Assembly (NCBI GenBank): GCA_007128275.1
Contig: SKXR01000237.1
Location: 1 to 31,668 of the forward strand
Reading direction: 5' to 3'
DNA from: Kiritimatiellia bacterium
Lineage (GTDB): Bacteria > Verrucomicrobiota > Kiritimatiellia > SLAD01
Length of the DNA: 31,668 nucleotides
Under the pieces are notes generated by a model, which worked only from the letters and a program-made list of their open reading frames with translations, had not been told where the DNA came from and made no database searches. This document shows positions 1-8,271 of the stretch, one piece after another. Positions within the stretch are counted from its first letter, which is position 1; each line of letters opens with the position of its first letter. The translations under genes were made by a program, and so were the position numbers.

Positions 1-2445
1 CCGGAAACGAAAGCGCCATACGAGTCCATTGGCAAGGCGCTGTGGAATCCCGATTCGCTCGGGAAGATCACCGGCAAGGCCATGTACACCGACGATTTCC
101 ATTTTCCGGGCATGTTGTATGCCCGCACCAAACGCGCAGGCGTGCCGCACGCGCGGATCAAGTCCATCGACACCAGCGCCGCGGAAAAGGTGCCCGGCGT
201 GCGCGCGGTCCTCACGCACAAGGACGTGCCGGGCCGCCAGAATCACGGGTTGGTTTCGGTTGATTGGCCGGCGCTTTGCTATGACAAGGTGCGTTATGCC
301 GGCGATGCCGTGGCGGTGGTGGCTGCGGAAACGGAGGATGCGGCCGCCGAAGCGCTGGAACGGATCAAGGTGGATTATGAAATTCTGCCTGTGGTGAAAG
401 ATTGTATCCAGGCCGCTCAACCGGACGCGCCGATTGTTCACGAAGAACGCCCGGACGGAAATCTCCTGAAGCATATCAAGGTGCGGAAAGGCCAAGTGGC
501 CCAAGGGTTCGAAGAGGCGGATGTGATTGTGGAGCGCACGTACCGTACTCCGCAAACCGAACAGATGTTTCTCGAGCCGGAATGTTCGATCGGCGTGCCG
601 AAAGGATACAGCCCGGAACGTTTTGGGGGCAAAGTGGACCCCGATTCCGTGCGGGGCATTCATCACGTGCATCCCAAGACCACCATCTATTGCGGTACAC
701 AGATTCCTTATCTCGATCGCGACCAGACGGCGGCCGCCTTGGGTGTGCCGAACGAGGATATCCGCATCGTCGCCGCGCTGATGGGCGGCGGGTTTGGCGG
801 CAAGGAAGACATTGCGGCGCAGATCCACGTGGCGCTGCTGGCCGAGAAGACGGGGCAACCCGTGAAGATGTTGTATACGCGCGCCGAAAGCTTGTTGTTC
901 CACCCGAAACGTCATGCCACCGTAATCCGCATCAAGACCGGCGCGAAGAAGGACGGCAAGCTCACGGCCGTGGAAGCCGAGTTGTACGGCGACGGCGGCG
1001 CCTACGCGAGCCTCAGCGAGAAGGTCATGACTCGCGCCACGACCCATGCGTCCGGACCCTACGACGTCCCGCATGTGACGGTTGACTGCTATGCGATGTA
1101 CACGAACAACACGCCTTCGGGCGCGTTCCGCGGATTCGGCGTCACGCAGAGCTGTTTTGCCGTGGAAAGCAACATGGATCTCGTGGCCGAAGAACTCGGC
1201 ATGGACCCGTTTGAGATCCGGCGGATCAACGCGTTGGACGTCGGGTCGACCACGTGCACGGGGCAGGTCATGCGGGAAAGCGTGGGCTTGAAGGAATGCA
1301 TCGACTGGCTCGAGAAAGACATGCGCGCGCATCACGAAGAATTGGGTGAAGAATTCCAGTGGTCGTGGGTCAAGGGCAACAAGCGCTACGCGTGGGGTTT
1401 GGCCATCGGTTACAAGAACACCGGGCTCGGCGGCGGCGCGCCGGACAAGGCCGAGGCGATTGTGGAAGCGTGGACGGACAAGGACGGCCAGGCGATGGCC
1501 GAAGTGCGGACGTCCTCCGCGGAAATGGGACAGGGACTGCCCGCCGTGCTTGCGGCTTGTGCCGCGGAAGAATTGGGCATGCCCTACAAGCGGGTGCGCG
1601 TGCTGCTCGGCGACACCGATCATTGTCCGGACGGCGGCCCGACCACGGCGAGCCGGCAAACCTATGTCAGCGGCAACGCCGCGCGCCATGCCGCCAAGCA
1701 GTTGCGCAAAATCCTGGCGGAAGTGGCCGCCAACAAGCTCGGCCATTCCCCCGGCGAACTCGAATTCAAGGACGGCCAAATCGTGTGCAACGGCTCCAAG
1801 GCCTCCATCGGTGACGCGATTACGTGGGCGCAGGAGGAAGGTCGTGAAACGAAGGTGCAGTATGAGTATTGGGCGCCGAAAACCCAGCCGCTCGGAACGG
1901 GCGGGGATATGCACGTGGCGTTCGGATTCGGAGGTCAGTCGGCCTTGCTTGAAATTGACACCGAAACGGCCGAGATCAAAGTGCTCAAGATTTGCGGCGC
2001 ACACGATGTGGGGCGCGCGATCAATCCGTTGACCTTGGAAGGACAAATCGAAGGCGGGATCATCATGTGTCTCGGCAACACCTTGACCGAGCATTACATC
2101 ATGGATGACGGAGATCCGTGGACCAACGTGATGGCGCGGTACAAGATGCCCAGCATCAAGCATACGCCGAAAATGATCTCCCGCATTGTGGAACACGGGA
2201 CCGAGGAAGGGCCATACGGCGCCAAGGGCATCGGCGAGCTGTCCAGTATTCCGACCAGTCCGGCCATTACCAACGCGATCTACAACGCCGTGGGCGTGCG
2301 CGCGTACAGCTTGCCGGTGGACCAGGATTCGTTGTTGCTGGCCATGAAAGCCGGCGTCAATTCCGTGCTGATGGGGTGGGGCGACTTCGACGCGGTGCCC
2401 AGTGTGCCGGATCGTAAAACGGTTGAGACGTTTATCGGAGCCTGA
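1..2445 (+). CDS. Xanthine dehydrogenase-family molybdopterin-binding (large) subunit, 5'-truncated by the window
   Basis: The frame is open from base 1, so the gene begins upstream and 814 codons are visible. It is the large, molybdenum-cofactor-binding subunit of a molybdenum hydroxylase of the xanthine oxidase family, which hydroxylates purines, aldehydes or N-heterocycles using water. The N-terminal a/b-hammerhead domain is recognisable from GKITGKAMYTDDF near codon 24. Mo-cofactor motifs follow in the expected order: GGGFGGKED (bases 784-810), GAFRGFG (about 1120-1140), EMGQGLPA (about 1525-1545), GAHDVGRAINP (about 1999-2031) and GAKGIGE (2218-2238). The Glu of the last motif (codon 2236-2238) matches the catalytic Glu of the family. 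The AFRGFG loop resembles xanthine dehydrogenases rather than CO dehydrogenase, which has a Cys loop. The FAD and 2Fe-2S subunits would lie outside the window. The substrate cannot be read from sequence. The stop codon directly abuts the convergent next gene. Confidence 0.93.
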   Translation, partial: PETKAPYESIGKALWNPDSLGKITGKAMYTDDFHFPGMLYARTKRAGVPHARIKSIDTSAAEKVPGVRAVLTHKDVPGRQNHGLVSVDWPALCYDKVRYAGDAVAVVAAETEDAAAEALERIKVDYEILPVVKDCIQAAQPDAPIVHEERPDGNLLKHIKVRKGQVAQGFEEADVIVERTYRTPQTEQMFLEPECSIGVPKGYSPERFGGKVDPDSVRGIHHVHPKTTIYCGTQIPYLDRDQTAAALGVPNEDIRIVAALMGGGFGGKEDIAAQIHVALLAEKTGQPVKMLYTRAESLLFHPKRHATVIRIKTGAKKDGKLTAVEAELYGDGGAYASLSEKVMTRATTHASGPYDVPHVTVDCYAMYTNNTPSGAFRGFGVTQSCFAVESNMDLVAEELGMDPFEIRRINALDVGSTTCTGQVMRESVGLKECIDWLEKDMRAHHEELGEEFQWSWVKGNKRYAWGLAIGYKNTGLGGGAPDKAEAIVEAWTDKDGQAMAEVRTSSAEMGQGLPAVLAACAAEELGMPYKRVRVLLGDTDHCPDGGPTTASRQTYVSGNAARHAAKQLRKILAEVAANKLGHSPGELEFKDGQIVCNGSKASIGDAITWAQEEGRETKVQYEYWAPKTQPLGTGGDMHVAFGFGGQSALLEIDTETAEIKVLKICGAHDVGRAINPLTLEGQIEGGIIMCLGNTLTEHYIMDDGDPWTNVMARYKMPSIKHTPKMISRIVEHGTEEGPYGAKGIGELSSIPTSPAITNAIYNAVGVRAYSLPVDQDSLLLAMKAGVNSVLMGWGDFDAVPSVPDRKTVETFIGA

Positions 2446-3630
2446 TTATCGGATCATCTTCCGGTAGCGTTCCATCAGCCGTAGCATTTCTTCGCGGATG
2501 GCGAACAGTTCGTCGCGGTACGGGGCGAGCGTGGTGTGCAATGCGTTGCTTTCCCGCGCGAGCGCGTCCAGCCGATGCACCGCCTCGTTGAAATGGGATA
2601 GCGCACGCTTCAATTGCGCCACAATCATGCCGGCCATGAACGTGATGTCGCGATCATAGCCGAGACTGTTCAGGGCGCCGGCCAGCTTGGCGGACAACAT
2701 GTGGGCGGCAAACGAAAGGACCTGTAAGGCTTCGGATTCCTTGTCGCCGTTCTCGTCGTCTTCCGCGCCAAGATCCCGGATCAAATGATGCAGGCGAATG
2801 GACATGTCAAACGCGCGATGCGCGAGCGGGTGCCGAATGTCGCCGTCGTCCGTGCGGATCCAGTCCACGCCCTCGGTTTCGGGGTCGGGGACCAGTTCGG
2901 GGTAGTCCTCTTCGGCGGCGGCTTTCCGGTCCTCGTCAAATACGCCGCGCGCGTCCGCATCCAGAAGATCTTCGAGATGGTCCCAACCCATTTCCCGCGC
3001 AATGATCCGTTCCTGATCGGGGTGGTCCTTGTATTGTTCCAGCAATTCCCCGTATTGGTCCGTGCGTTCGTCGGACTCTTTCAGCGTCTTCTCCCATTCG
3101 TACTCGTTCATGGCCGTCCAGTCGTCGCCGGATGCATCGTCGTCCTTAATCGCGTCTTCTATGCGTGCCATGAAATCGGTCATGCCGTCTGAAACCATCT
3201 CGCGTCGCTGCGCTTCCAGGTCCTCGGTCAATCGCCAAAGGGCTTCGCCATGAATGGCGAGGCCGAAATGGCTGGCCTCGATGACCACCCGCCCGTTGTG
3301 CGCGCTGAACCATTCGATATAGAGCACATTCACCGTTTGGAATGTGCTCCGCTCGTAGGGCGGTTCGCCGTGGAGCGCCTTGCGCGAGGCGGTGATGTCG
3401 CCGGCCGCGCCGTGCTGTTCCGTATGCAAACCTTCCGAACCCGGATGTTCCTGGGGAGCGGGATTCTCGAAGGACAACATGCGCCCGGCAAGATCGGCCA
3501 TCGGATACCCTGCCAAATCCAGCCGCAACGGTTCCTCGCGCCCGCGCAACCAGATTTCGCCGGTGATCTTTCCCTGCACCGATGCGTCCAGCCATCCTCG
3601 TTCTACTTGATCTGAGATTCGACAAGCCAT
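2446..3630 (-). CDS. Uncharacterised acidic 394-aa protein
   Basis: I do not recognise a named family. The protein has 394 residues, no signal peptide and no membrane segment, so it is probably cytoplasmic. The N-terminal third looks beta-rich, with GEIWLRGREEP (24-34), a DLAGRMLSFENP segment and the compact LYIEWFSAHNGRVVIE (103-118). I have a weak memory of similar stretches in hypothetical proteins of Verrucomicrobia/Lentisphaerae-type genomes. The middle (about 145-265) is very acidic and probably helical (DDDASGDDW, AAAEEDYPELVPDPETE). The last 110 residues are amphipathic helix with a HFNEAVHRLDALARES-like coiled segment. The start is ATG at 3630, with AAGGA about 9 nt upstream on the minus strand. 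The gene is convergent with the molybdenum hydroxylase, with no base between stop codons. The reading frame is long and ordinary, so I trust the gene but not any function. Confidence 0.75.
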   Translation of the reverse strand: MACRISDQVERGWLDASVQGKITGEIWLRGREEPLRLDLAGYPMADLAGRMLSFENPAPQEHPGSEGLHTEQHGAAGDITASRKALHGEPPYERSTFQTVNVLYIEWFSAHNGRVVIEASHFGLAIHGEALWRLTEDLEAQRREMVSDGMTDFMARIEDAIKDDDASGDDWTAMNEYEWEKTLKESDERTDQYGELLEQYKDHPDQERIIAREMGWDHLEDLLDADARGVFDEDRKAAAEEDYPELVPDPETEGVDWIRTDDGDIRHPLAHRAFDMSIRLHHLIRDLGAEDDENGDKESEALQVLSFAAHMLSAKLAGALNSLGYDRDITFMAGMIVAQLKRALSHFNEAVHRLDALARESNALHTTLAPYRDELFAIREEMLRLMERYRKMIR

Positions 3631-3709
3631 GATGCAGATTCCTTATCCTTCGCGTAAACATAGCGTAGTTGCCGGGCCGGATCAATCTTTCGGATGTGCG
3701 CACTCGCTG

Positions 3710-3850
3710 TTCACGCTCGCGGCTCACCGGGACCCATGCTTCGCCCTTCGGGCAGGGCAGGGGTTCGCCCCACCATTCGAGTCATGTGCTCCGCGGGTAG
3801 GTGGGGCGAAGCCTCCGGCTGAGCCGCCATGCGTAGCGCTCGATGCGGAA
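3710..3850. repeat. Hairpin repeat, copy A
   Basis: A perfect 11-bp inverted repeat, TTCGCCCCACC (3764-3774) and GGTGGGGCGAA (3800-3810), encloses a 25-nt loop. The right arm runs on into AGCCTCCGGCTGAGCCGCC. Upstream, GCGGCTCACCGGG (3718-3730) is the imperfect partner of that right flank, so the whole unit folds as a long interrupted hairpin. The same arms, the same 25-nt loop size and the preceding TTCACGCTC.CGGCTCACC recur at 23178-23291. One stem pair differs compensatorily between copies. The 300-nt gap between the 394-aa protein gene and rpmE is largely this element. Confidence 0.7.
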
Positions 3851-3931
3851 TAGTACAAAATATCACTTGCAAACACGGTTTCGCGTGGTAGTCTTCCGCC
3901 CCTGAACCGTTTGAACCGACTAGAGGATCTC

Positions 3932-4144
3932 ATGAAGGCTGAAATTCATCCCAAATACGTGGAAGCGACGATTACCTGTGCCTGTGGGCACGTGGTGAAG
4001 ACGCGGTCGACTTCCAAGGAAATGCACGTAAACACCTGTGCCGCCTGCCATCCGTTTTTCACGGGCCAGGCTAAGTACATCGATACCGAGGGTCGTGTGG
4101 AGCGTTTCCGCAAGCGGTACGGCGACAAAGCCGCCGCCAAATAG
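3932..4144 (+). CDS. rpmE: 50S ribosomal protein L31
   Basis: A 70-residue protein matching bacterial L31, the large-subunit protein that contributes to the intersubunit bridge region. It begins with the characteristic MKAEIHPKY. It carries the zinc-binding four-Cys set C16, C18, C36 and C39, followed by HPFFTG, so this is the zinc-containing C+ form. The ATG at 3932 is preferred over upstream in-frame codons because MKxxIHPKY is the family N terminus and AGAGGA (3922-3927) sits just upstream. A strong intrinsic terminator follows the stop, so rpmE can be transcribed as its own unit ahead of prfA. The order rpmE-prfA-prmC is common in bacteria. Confidence 0.96.
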   Translation: MKAEIHPKYVEATITCACGHVVKTRSTSKEMHVNTCAACHPFFTGQAKYIDTEGRVERFRKRYGDKAAAK

Positions 4145-4153
4145 CTGTCTTCC

Positions 4154-4206
4154 AACGGTTCGGGCCGGGTGCGTCTTGAGGCGAGCCCGGCCCGAACTGT
4201 TTTTAT
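4154..4206 (+). terminator. Rho-independent terminator after rpmE
   Basis: GTTCGGGCCGGG (4158-4169) pairs perfectly over 12 bp with CCCGGCCCGAAC (4186-4197) across a 16-nt loop. TGTTTTTAT follows (4198-4206). It lies 13 nt after the rpmE stop and 31 nt before the prfA start, so it probably separates or attenuates rpmE from prfA. Confidence 0.9.
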
Positions 4207-4236
4207 CCGCCGCGAACCTCCGGAAAGGAACGCGCC

Positions 4237-5325
4237 ATGATCGACCAAGCCTATATTGAACAATTGCGACAGCGGCTCGCCGCGCTCGAGTCGGATCTGT
4301 CCAATCCCGATGTGGCCGCGAACCAGAAGCGGTATCGCGCGATCATGGAAGAGCATACGCACGTCCGGCGCATCTTGGAGAAGGCGGACGCCTTCCTGTC
4401 GTTGCGGCGCCAAATTGAGGAAAGCCGCGCGTTGCTGACCGCCGATGACACGGACGAGGATATGGCCGCGATGGCGCGCGAGGAACTGGAACAGATCGAG
4501 CCCTCGCTGCCGCGCGCGGAGCGGGACCTCAAGGCCGCGCTGATTCCCCCGGGCCCCGACGACAGCCGAAACACCATTTTGGAAGTTCGTGCGGGAACCG
4601 GCGGCGAGGAAGCCGCGCTCTTTGCCGGCGACCTCTACCGCATGTATGCGCGCTATGCCGAGAATCGTGGCTGGAAGGTCGGCATTATCGACGCGAGCAC
4701 TTCGACGCGCGGCGGGTTCAAGGAAATCATTTTTTCCGTGGAAGGCGAGAACGTCTATCGTACGCTTCGGTACGAGAGCGGGGGGCACCGCGTGCAGCGG
4801 ATTCCCATCACCGAAGCCGGCGGCCGTATTCATACGTCCGCCGCCACGGTCGCGGTGTTGGCGGAGGCGGACGAGGTGGATGAGATCGAAATCCGTCCGG
4901 AAGACGTTCGCATTGATATCTTCCGCTCCTCGGGACCCGGCGGCCAGAGCGTGAACACCACGGATTCTGCGGTCCGCATTACGCATGTGCCGACCCAACT
5001 CACCGTGCAGTGCCAGGACGAAAAGTCGCAGCATCGCAACAAAGACAAGGCCATGCGCGTTTTGCGTGCGCGTCTCCTCGATCTGAAACGGAGCGAAGAG
5101 GCGGCCAAGGAAGCCGATGTGCGTCGTACCCAGATCGGGTCGGGCGATCGTAGTCAGCGTATCCGCACGTACAACTTCCCGCAAAACCGCGTTACCGATC
5201 ATCGGATTAACCTGACCCTCTATAATCTGGACCAGATCATCCAGGGCGACCTCGACGAACTGCTCGACGCGCTTTACCAGCACGACATGGAACTCAGACT
5301 CCGCGACCGCATGAAATCCGCGTGA
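4237..5325 (+). CDS. prfA: Peptide chain release factor 1
   Basis: A 362-residue class I release factor that recognises UAA and UAG and triggers peptidyl-tRNA hydrolysis. The catalytic GGQ is at residues 235-237 (SSGPGGQSVNTTDSAVR), with Gln237 the substrate for the PrmC methylase encoded next. The codon-recognition tripeptide is PIT at 190-192 in a RIPITEAGGRIHT context. This PxT form assigns it to RF1 rather than RF2, which has SPF. Length is normal and the helical N-terminal domain is intact. The start ATG at 4237 has GGAAAGGA upstream. It is followed after 73 nt by prmC, the usual partner gene. Nothing is odd. Confidence 0.97.
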   Translation: MIDQAYIEQLRQRLAALESDLSNPDVAANQKRYRAIMEEHTHVRRILEKADAFLSLRRQIEESRALLTADDTDEDMAAMAREELEQIEPSLPRAERDLKAALIPPGPDDSRNTILEVRAGTGGEEAALFAGDLYRMYARYAENRGWKVGIIDASTSTRGGFKEIIFSVEGENVYRTLRYESGGHRVQRIPITEAGGRIHTSAATVAVLAEADEVDEIEIRPEDVRIDIFRSSGPGGQSVNTTDSAVRITHVPTQLTVQCQDEKSQHRNKDKAMRVLRARLLDLKRSEEAAKEADVRRTQIGSGDRSQRIRTYNFPQNRVTDHRINLTLYNLDQIIQGDLDELLDALYQHDMELRLRDRMKSA

Positions 5326-5398
5326 TCCCGCTACCGACTGTCATGCCCCATTTCTTCATTGGATGGCCTCTGCAGGGTGTGGTATGTTCTCTTGACCA

Positions 5399-6283
5399 AT
5401 GCTTATGACGACTACCCTTGACAATCATGTTCGCACGGTTCTGTCCGCTTTGACGGAAACGGAACAGGTAATGACGGCCGCGTCCGTACCTTCGCCGCGC
5501 CTTGCCGCCGAGTGGTTGGTGGCGGGGGTGTTGGGATGTCCCCGTTTGGCGGTGTTTACGCGATCGGACACCGCATTGACCGAACCGGAGCAGGTCTTGT
5601 TGGGGGCCTATACGGCGCGTGCCGCGCGTCACGAGCCGGTTCAATATATTCTAGGGGAGACGGAGTTCATGGGGTTGAGGATCGGATGTGATCCGCGGGC
5701 TCTGATACCCCGGCCGGAAACCGAAGTGATGACGGCGATGGTGGTGGACGATCTCCGTCGGTCCGGTTCCGCGCATCCGGCGATTGTCGATGTGGGGACG
5801 GGTACCGGTTGTGTCGCTCTGGCCTTGGCGGCGGCGTTGCCGCAGGCGCGGGTTACGGCGCTGGATGTGGATGCGTCAACGTTGGCCTTGGCCCGCGAAA
5901 ATGGCAAGCAACTGGAGTTGTCGGATCGTGTTCACTTCCAACAGGGCGATTTGCTGGCGGGATTTGACGATGCATCGGCGGACGTGATTGTGGCCAACCT
6001 TCCCTATATTGCGACGGATGAGTGGGCCACCCTTTCTGTCGGCGTCCGCGATTTCGAGCCGCGCCGCGCGCTGGACGGGGGCGTGTCCGGATTGGATTAT
6101 ATCGAACGGCTGGCGGTGCAGGCGTTTTCGGTCCTTGTGCCCGAAGGCCGGATCTATCTTGAAATCGGCGCGGATCAGGGGCCGTCGGCCCATGCGTTGC
6201 TTGAGGCCGCCGGATTTTCCCCGGTCTCGATTCACTCCGACTGGACGCGCCGGGATCGCATCGTGAAGGGGGTAAAATCATGA
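5399..6283 (+). CDS. prmC: Peptide chain release factor N5-glutamine methyltransferase
   Basis: A 294-residue SAM-dependent methyltransferase that methylates the Gln of the release-factor GGQ loop. The N-terminal helical domain is followed by IPRPETE (103-109), the SAM-binding DVGTGTG (131-137) and the substrate-glutamine-binding motif, here N200-LPY instead of the usual NPPY. An in-frame TGA immediately upstream (5393-5395) limits the start to ATG 5399 or ATG 5405. Neither has a clear ribosome-binding site. A weak TTGGAT (5359) and TATGTT (5383) pair, 18 nt apart, would start a transcript almost at the ATG, so a leaderless message is possible but unproven. The stop overlaps the next start as ATGA. 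Confidence 0.95.
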   Translation: MLMTTTLDNHVRTVLSALTETEQVMTAASVPSPRLAAEWLVAGVLGCPRLAVFTRSDTALTEPEQVLLGAYTARAARHEPVQYILGETEFMGLRIGCDPRALIPRPETEVMTAMVVDDLRRSGSAHPAIVDVGTGTGCVALALAAALPQARVTALDVDASTLALARENGKQLELSDRVHFQQGDLLAGFDDASADVIVANLPYIATDEWATLSVGVRDFEPRRALDGGVSGLDYIERLAVQAFSVLVPEGRIYLEIGADQGPSAHALLEAAGFSPVSIHSDWTRRDRIVKGVKS

Positions 6284-6744
6284 CGCCGCCGGTGATCAAA
6301 CCGTTGACATCACGCCCGGTGATGCGCCATCGACGGCCCGTGCGCGAGCCCAATCGCTATGTGATCCCCATCATTATTGTCGGTTTGCTTGCGCTGATTC
6401 TTCAAATGTATTGGATGCAGGAGCATTGGGGCGACGTGGTGAAGCGGGACGATCACATGCCGTTCGATACCGCCCTCATCGATAAATTGAAGGCCCGGAT
6501 CATTAATCTTTACGAGTGCGAGTATTGTCTGGGAAGCGGATTGTTGGATGATCCCGACCAGCCGGGCGAACGGCTTCTGTGCGAGATCTGTCATGGCGTG
6601 GGCTACAATGCCACGCGCCGCTACACGGATGATGACCGGATGTGCTTGGCTTGCGGAGGGATGGGCCGCCGGTATGATGACGATGGCGAGACCGGATTGT
6701 GCACCCGCTGCGACGGTCGCGGCATTGTTGAAATTCATGATTGA
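6280..6744 (+). CDS. Membrane-anchored CXXCXGXG zinc-finger protein (DnaJ-type cysteine repeats, no J domain)
   Basis: A 154-residue protein with one membrane segment (about residues 28-46, IPIIIVGLLALILQMYW) after a basic N terminus. It then carries four DnaJ-like repeats: CEYCLGSG (80-87), CEICHGVG (101-108), CLACGGMG (122-129) and CTRCDGRG (141-148). In DnaJ such repeats bind two zinc ions and assist unfolded-protein binding. There is no J domain, so it is not a DnaJ. By the positive-inside rule the repeats should lie outside the cytoplasm, but charge is ambiguous. The start overlaps the prmC stop (ATGA), implying translational coupling, and ffh follows after 128 nt. I know no characterised protein of this architecture at this locus. 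A role in folding or redox handling of newly exported proteins would be inference. Confidence 0.85.
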   Translation: MTPPVIKPLTSRPVMRHRRPVREPNRYVIPIIIVGLLALILQMYWMQEHWGDVVKRDDHMPFDTALIDKLKARIINLYECEYCLGSGLLDDPDQPGERLLCEICHGVGYNATRRYTDDDRMCLACGGMGRRYDDDGETGLCTRCDGRGIVEIHD

Positions 6745-6872
6745 TTTCGGCCGCCGTTGTCGCAGTATCCCCCGGAAGACCGCTTTCCGTTCCGAGTTGA
6801 TATGAAGTGTGGGGCGCGGTCCCGTGGCGCGTGTTTGCCCGATTCCTCATCACAATTTTCCAGAGAGTTTAT

Positions 6873-8201
6873 ATGTTCGATACATTAACCGGTTCACTAC
6901 AGAAGATATTCAAGAACCTGCGCGGATACGGCAAGTTGTCCGAGCGCAATATCAAGGACGCGATGCGCGAGGTGCGGCTGGCGATGCTGGAAGCGGATGT
7001 GCATTTCGAGGTGGTCCGCGAGTTTACGGCGCGGGTACGCGAACAGTGCATGGGCGACGAAGTGCTCGACAGCGTGACCCCGGGGCAGCAGGTGATCAAA
7101 CGGATCCACGACGAAATGGTTCGCCTGCTCGGGCACGAGCGCAAGGACTTTGATCTCAGCGCCAAGCCGGCTTCGGTGTTGTTGTTGGGGTTGCACGGTG
7201 CGGGCAAGACGACTACGGCGGGCAAGCTGGCGATGCGCTGGAAAAAAGAAGGGAAGCAGGTTGTCCTGGTGGCGTGCGACATTCGTCGCCCAGCCGCCGT
7301 GGAACAGCTCCAAATCCTGGGAAAACAGGTCGGGGTGGAAGTCATTGCGCCCGAAAAGGGCGAGCGCGTCCCGGCCCTCGGCCATCGCGCCCGAAAGCGG
7401 ATCGAAGCGGCAGGGGCGGATATCGCCCTGTACGATACGGGTGGGCGCTTCCAGATCGACGACGAGCTGGTCCGTGAGCTCAAAGATCTCAAGCAAGCGG
7501 TTGATCCCCAAAATGTTGCGTTGGTGGTGGATGCGGCCATCGGCCAGGAATCCGTACATGTGGCGGAGACATTCCATAAGGAGGTGGGATTGACCGGCCT
7601 GATCCTTACCAAATTGGACGGCGATGCGCGTGGCGGGGCGGCCTTGTCGATTCAGCATGTCACGGGGTGTCCCATTCTGCTCGTGGGCGCGGGGGAACGG
7701 CCCGAGGATCTGGAGCCGTTTTATCCCGAACGCATGGCGTCCAGGATCCTCGGCATGGGTGACGTGGTGAGTTTGGTGGAGAAGGCGCAATCTGTTGTGA
7801 ATCAGGATGATATGGCGCGGATGGAGGAGCGTTTGCGTCGGAACACCTTCAATTTTGAGGATTTTCTGGAGCAACTCAAGCAGATGGAGAAGATGGGTCC
7901 GTTGGAAAATCTGATGGATATGTTGCCGGGCGGGATGGAATTGCCGGAAACGGCCCGCCGCCAAATGGGGGCGGATTCCTCGAAGGAATGGGGCCGGGCG
8001 AAGGCCATCATTCAGAGCATGACGGTGGAGGAGCGGCGCAACCCGGCATTGATCAAAGGGCGTCGGCGCGAGCGAATTGCGCGCGGAAGCGGCACGGATG
8101 CGCGCGGGGTCAACGACCTGCTGAAGCGGTTTGAACAGATGAAGCGGATGACGAAACAAATGAAAAAGATGGAAAAAAGGTTGCGTCAGGGCCGGAAGTG
8201 A
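6873..8201 (+). CDS. ffh: Signal recognition particle protein Ffh (SRP54), with unusual G1 and G3 residues
   Basis: A 442-residue SRP GTPase that binds signal peptides and SRP RNA and docks with FtsY for co-translational membrane targeting. The N domain starts MFDTLTGSLQKIF, which fixes the start at ATG 6873 (AGAGAG at 6862-6867) rather than the in-frame codon at 6807. The G domain has P-loop GLHGAGKTTT (106-115), CDIRRPAA (135-142), DTGGR (188-192) and TKLDGDARGG (246-255). The C-terminal M domain carries IIQSMTVEERRNP and RRRERIARGSGT and ends in a Met/Lys-rich tail. Two departures from the family are visible: the P-loop Gln (GLQGAGK) is His108, and the near-invariant DTAGR is DTGGR (G190). 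Everything else, including DARGG and the GAGERPEDLEPF closing loop, is normal. Confidence 0.96.
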   Translation: MFDTLTGSLQKIFKNLRGYGKLSERNIKDAMREVRLAMLEADVHFEVVREFTARVREQCMGDEVLDSVTPGQQVIKRIHDEMVRLLGHERKDFDLSAKPASVLLLGLHGAGKTTTAGKLAMRWKKEGKQVVLVACDIRRPAAVEQLQILGKQVGVEVIAPEKGERVPALGHRARKRIEAAGADIALYDTGGRFQIDDELVRELKDLKQAVDPQNVALVVDAAIGQESVHVAETFHKEVGLTGLILTKLDGDARGGAALSIQHVTGCPILLVGAGERPEDLEPFYPERMASRILGMGDVVSLVEKAQSVVNQDDMARMEERLRRNTFNFEDFLEQLKQMEKMGPLENLMDMLPGGMELPETARRQMGADSSKEWGRAKAIIQSMTVEERRNPALIKGRRRERIARGSGTDARGVNDLLKRFEQMKRMTKQMKKMEKRLRQGRK

Positions 8202-8226
8202 TATACACCATAAAACCTTTTTAGCG

Positions 8227-8271
8227 GGCACACTGGAACTCCCCGGAACAAGTGGAAGGGGCTGGTGTGCC
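8227..8271 (+). promoter_or_regulatory. Hairpin in the rpsP leader
   Basis: GGCACAC (8227-8233) pairs with GTGTGCC (8265-8271), and CCCC (8241-8244) with GGGG (8258-8261) inside it, giving a two-part stem-loop. It ends just before the strong rpsP Shine-Dalgarno GGAGG (8276-8280). No T-run follows, so it is not a simple terminator. A ribosomal-protein leader or an mRNA processing structure between ffh and rpsP is possible. Confidence 0.35.

Noticed and set aside
3946..5283. Long minus-strand open frame (445 codons) across rpmE and prfA
   Set aside because: It is antisense to two unmistakable genes and shows no family motif; high G+C codon use leaves the opposite frame open.
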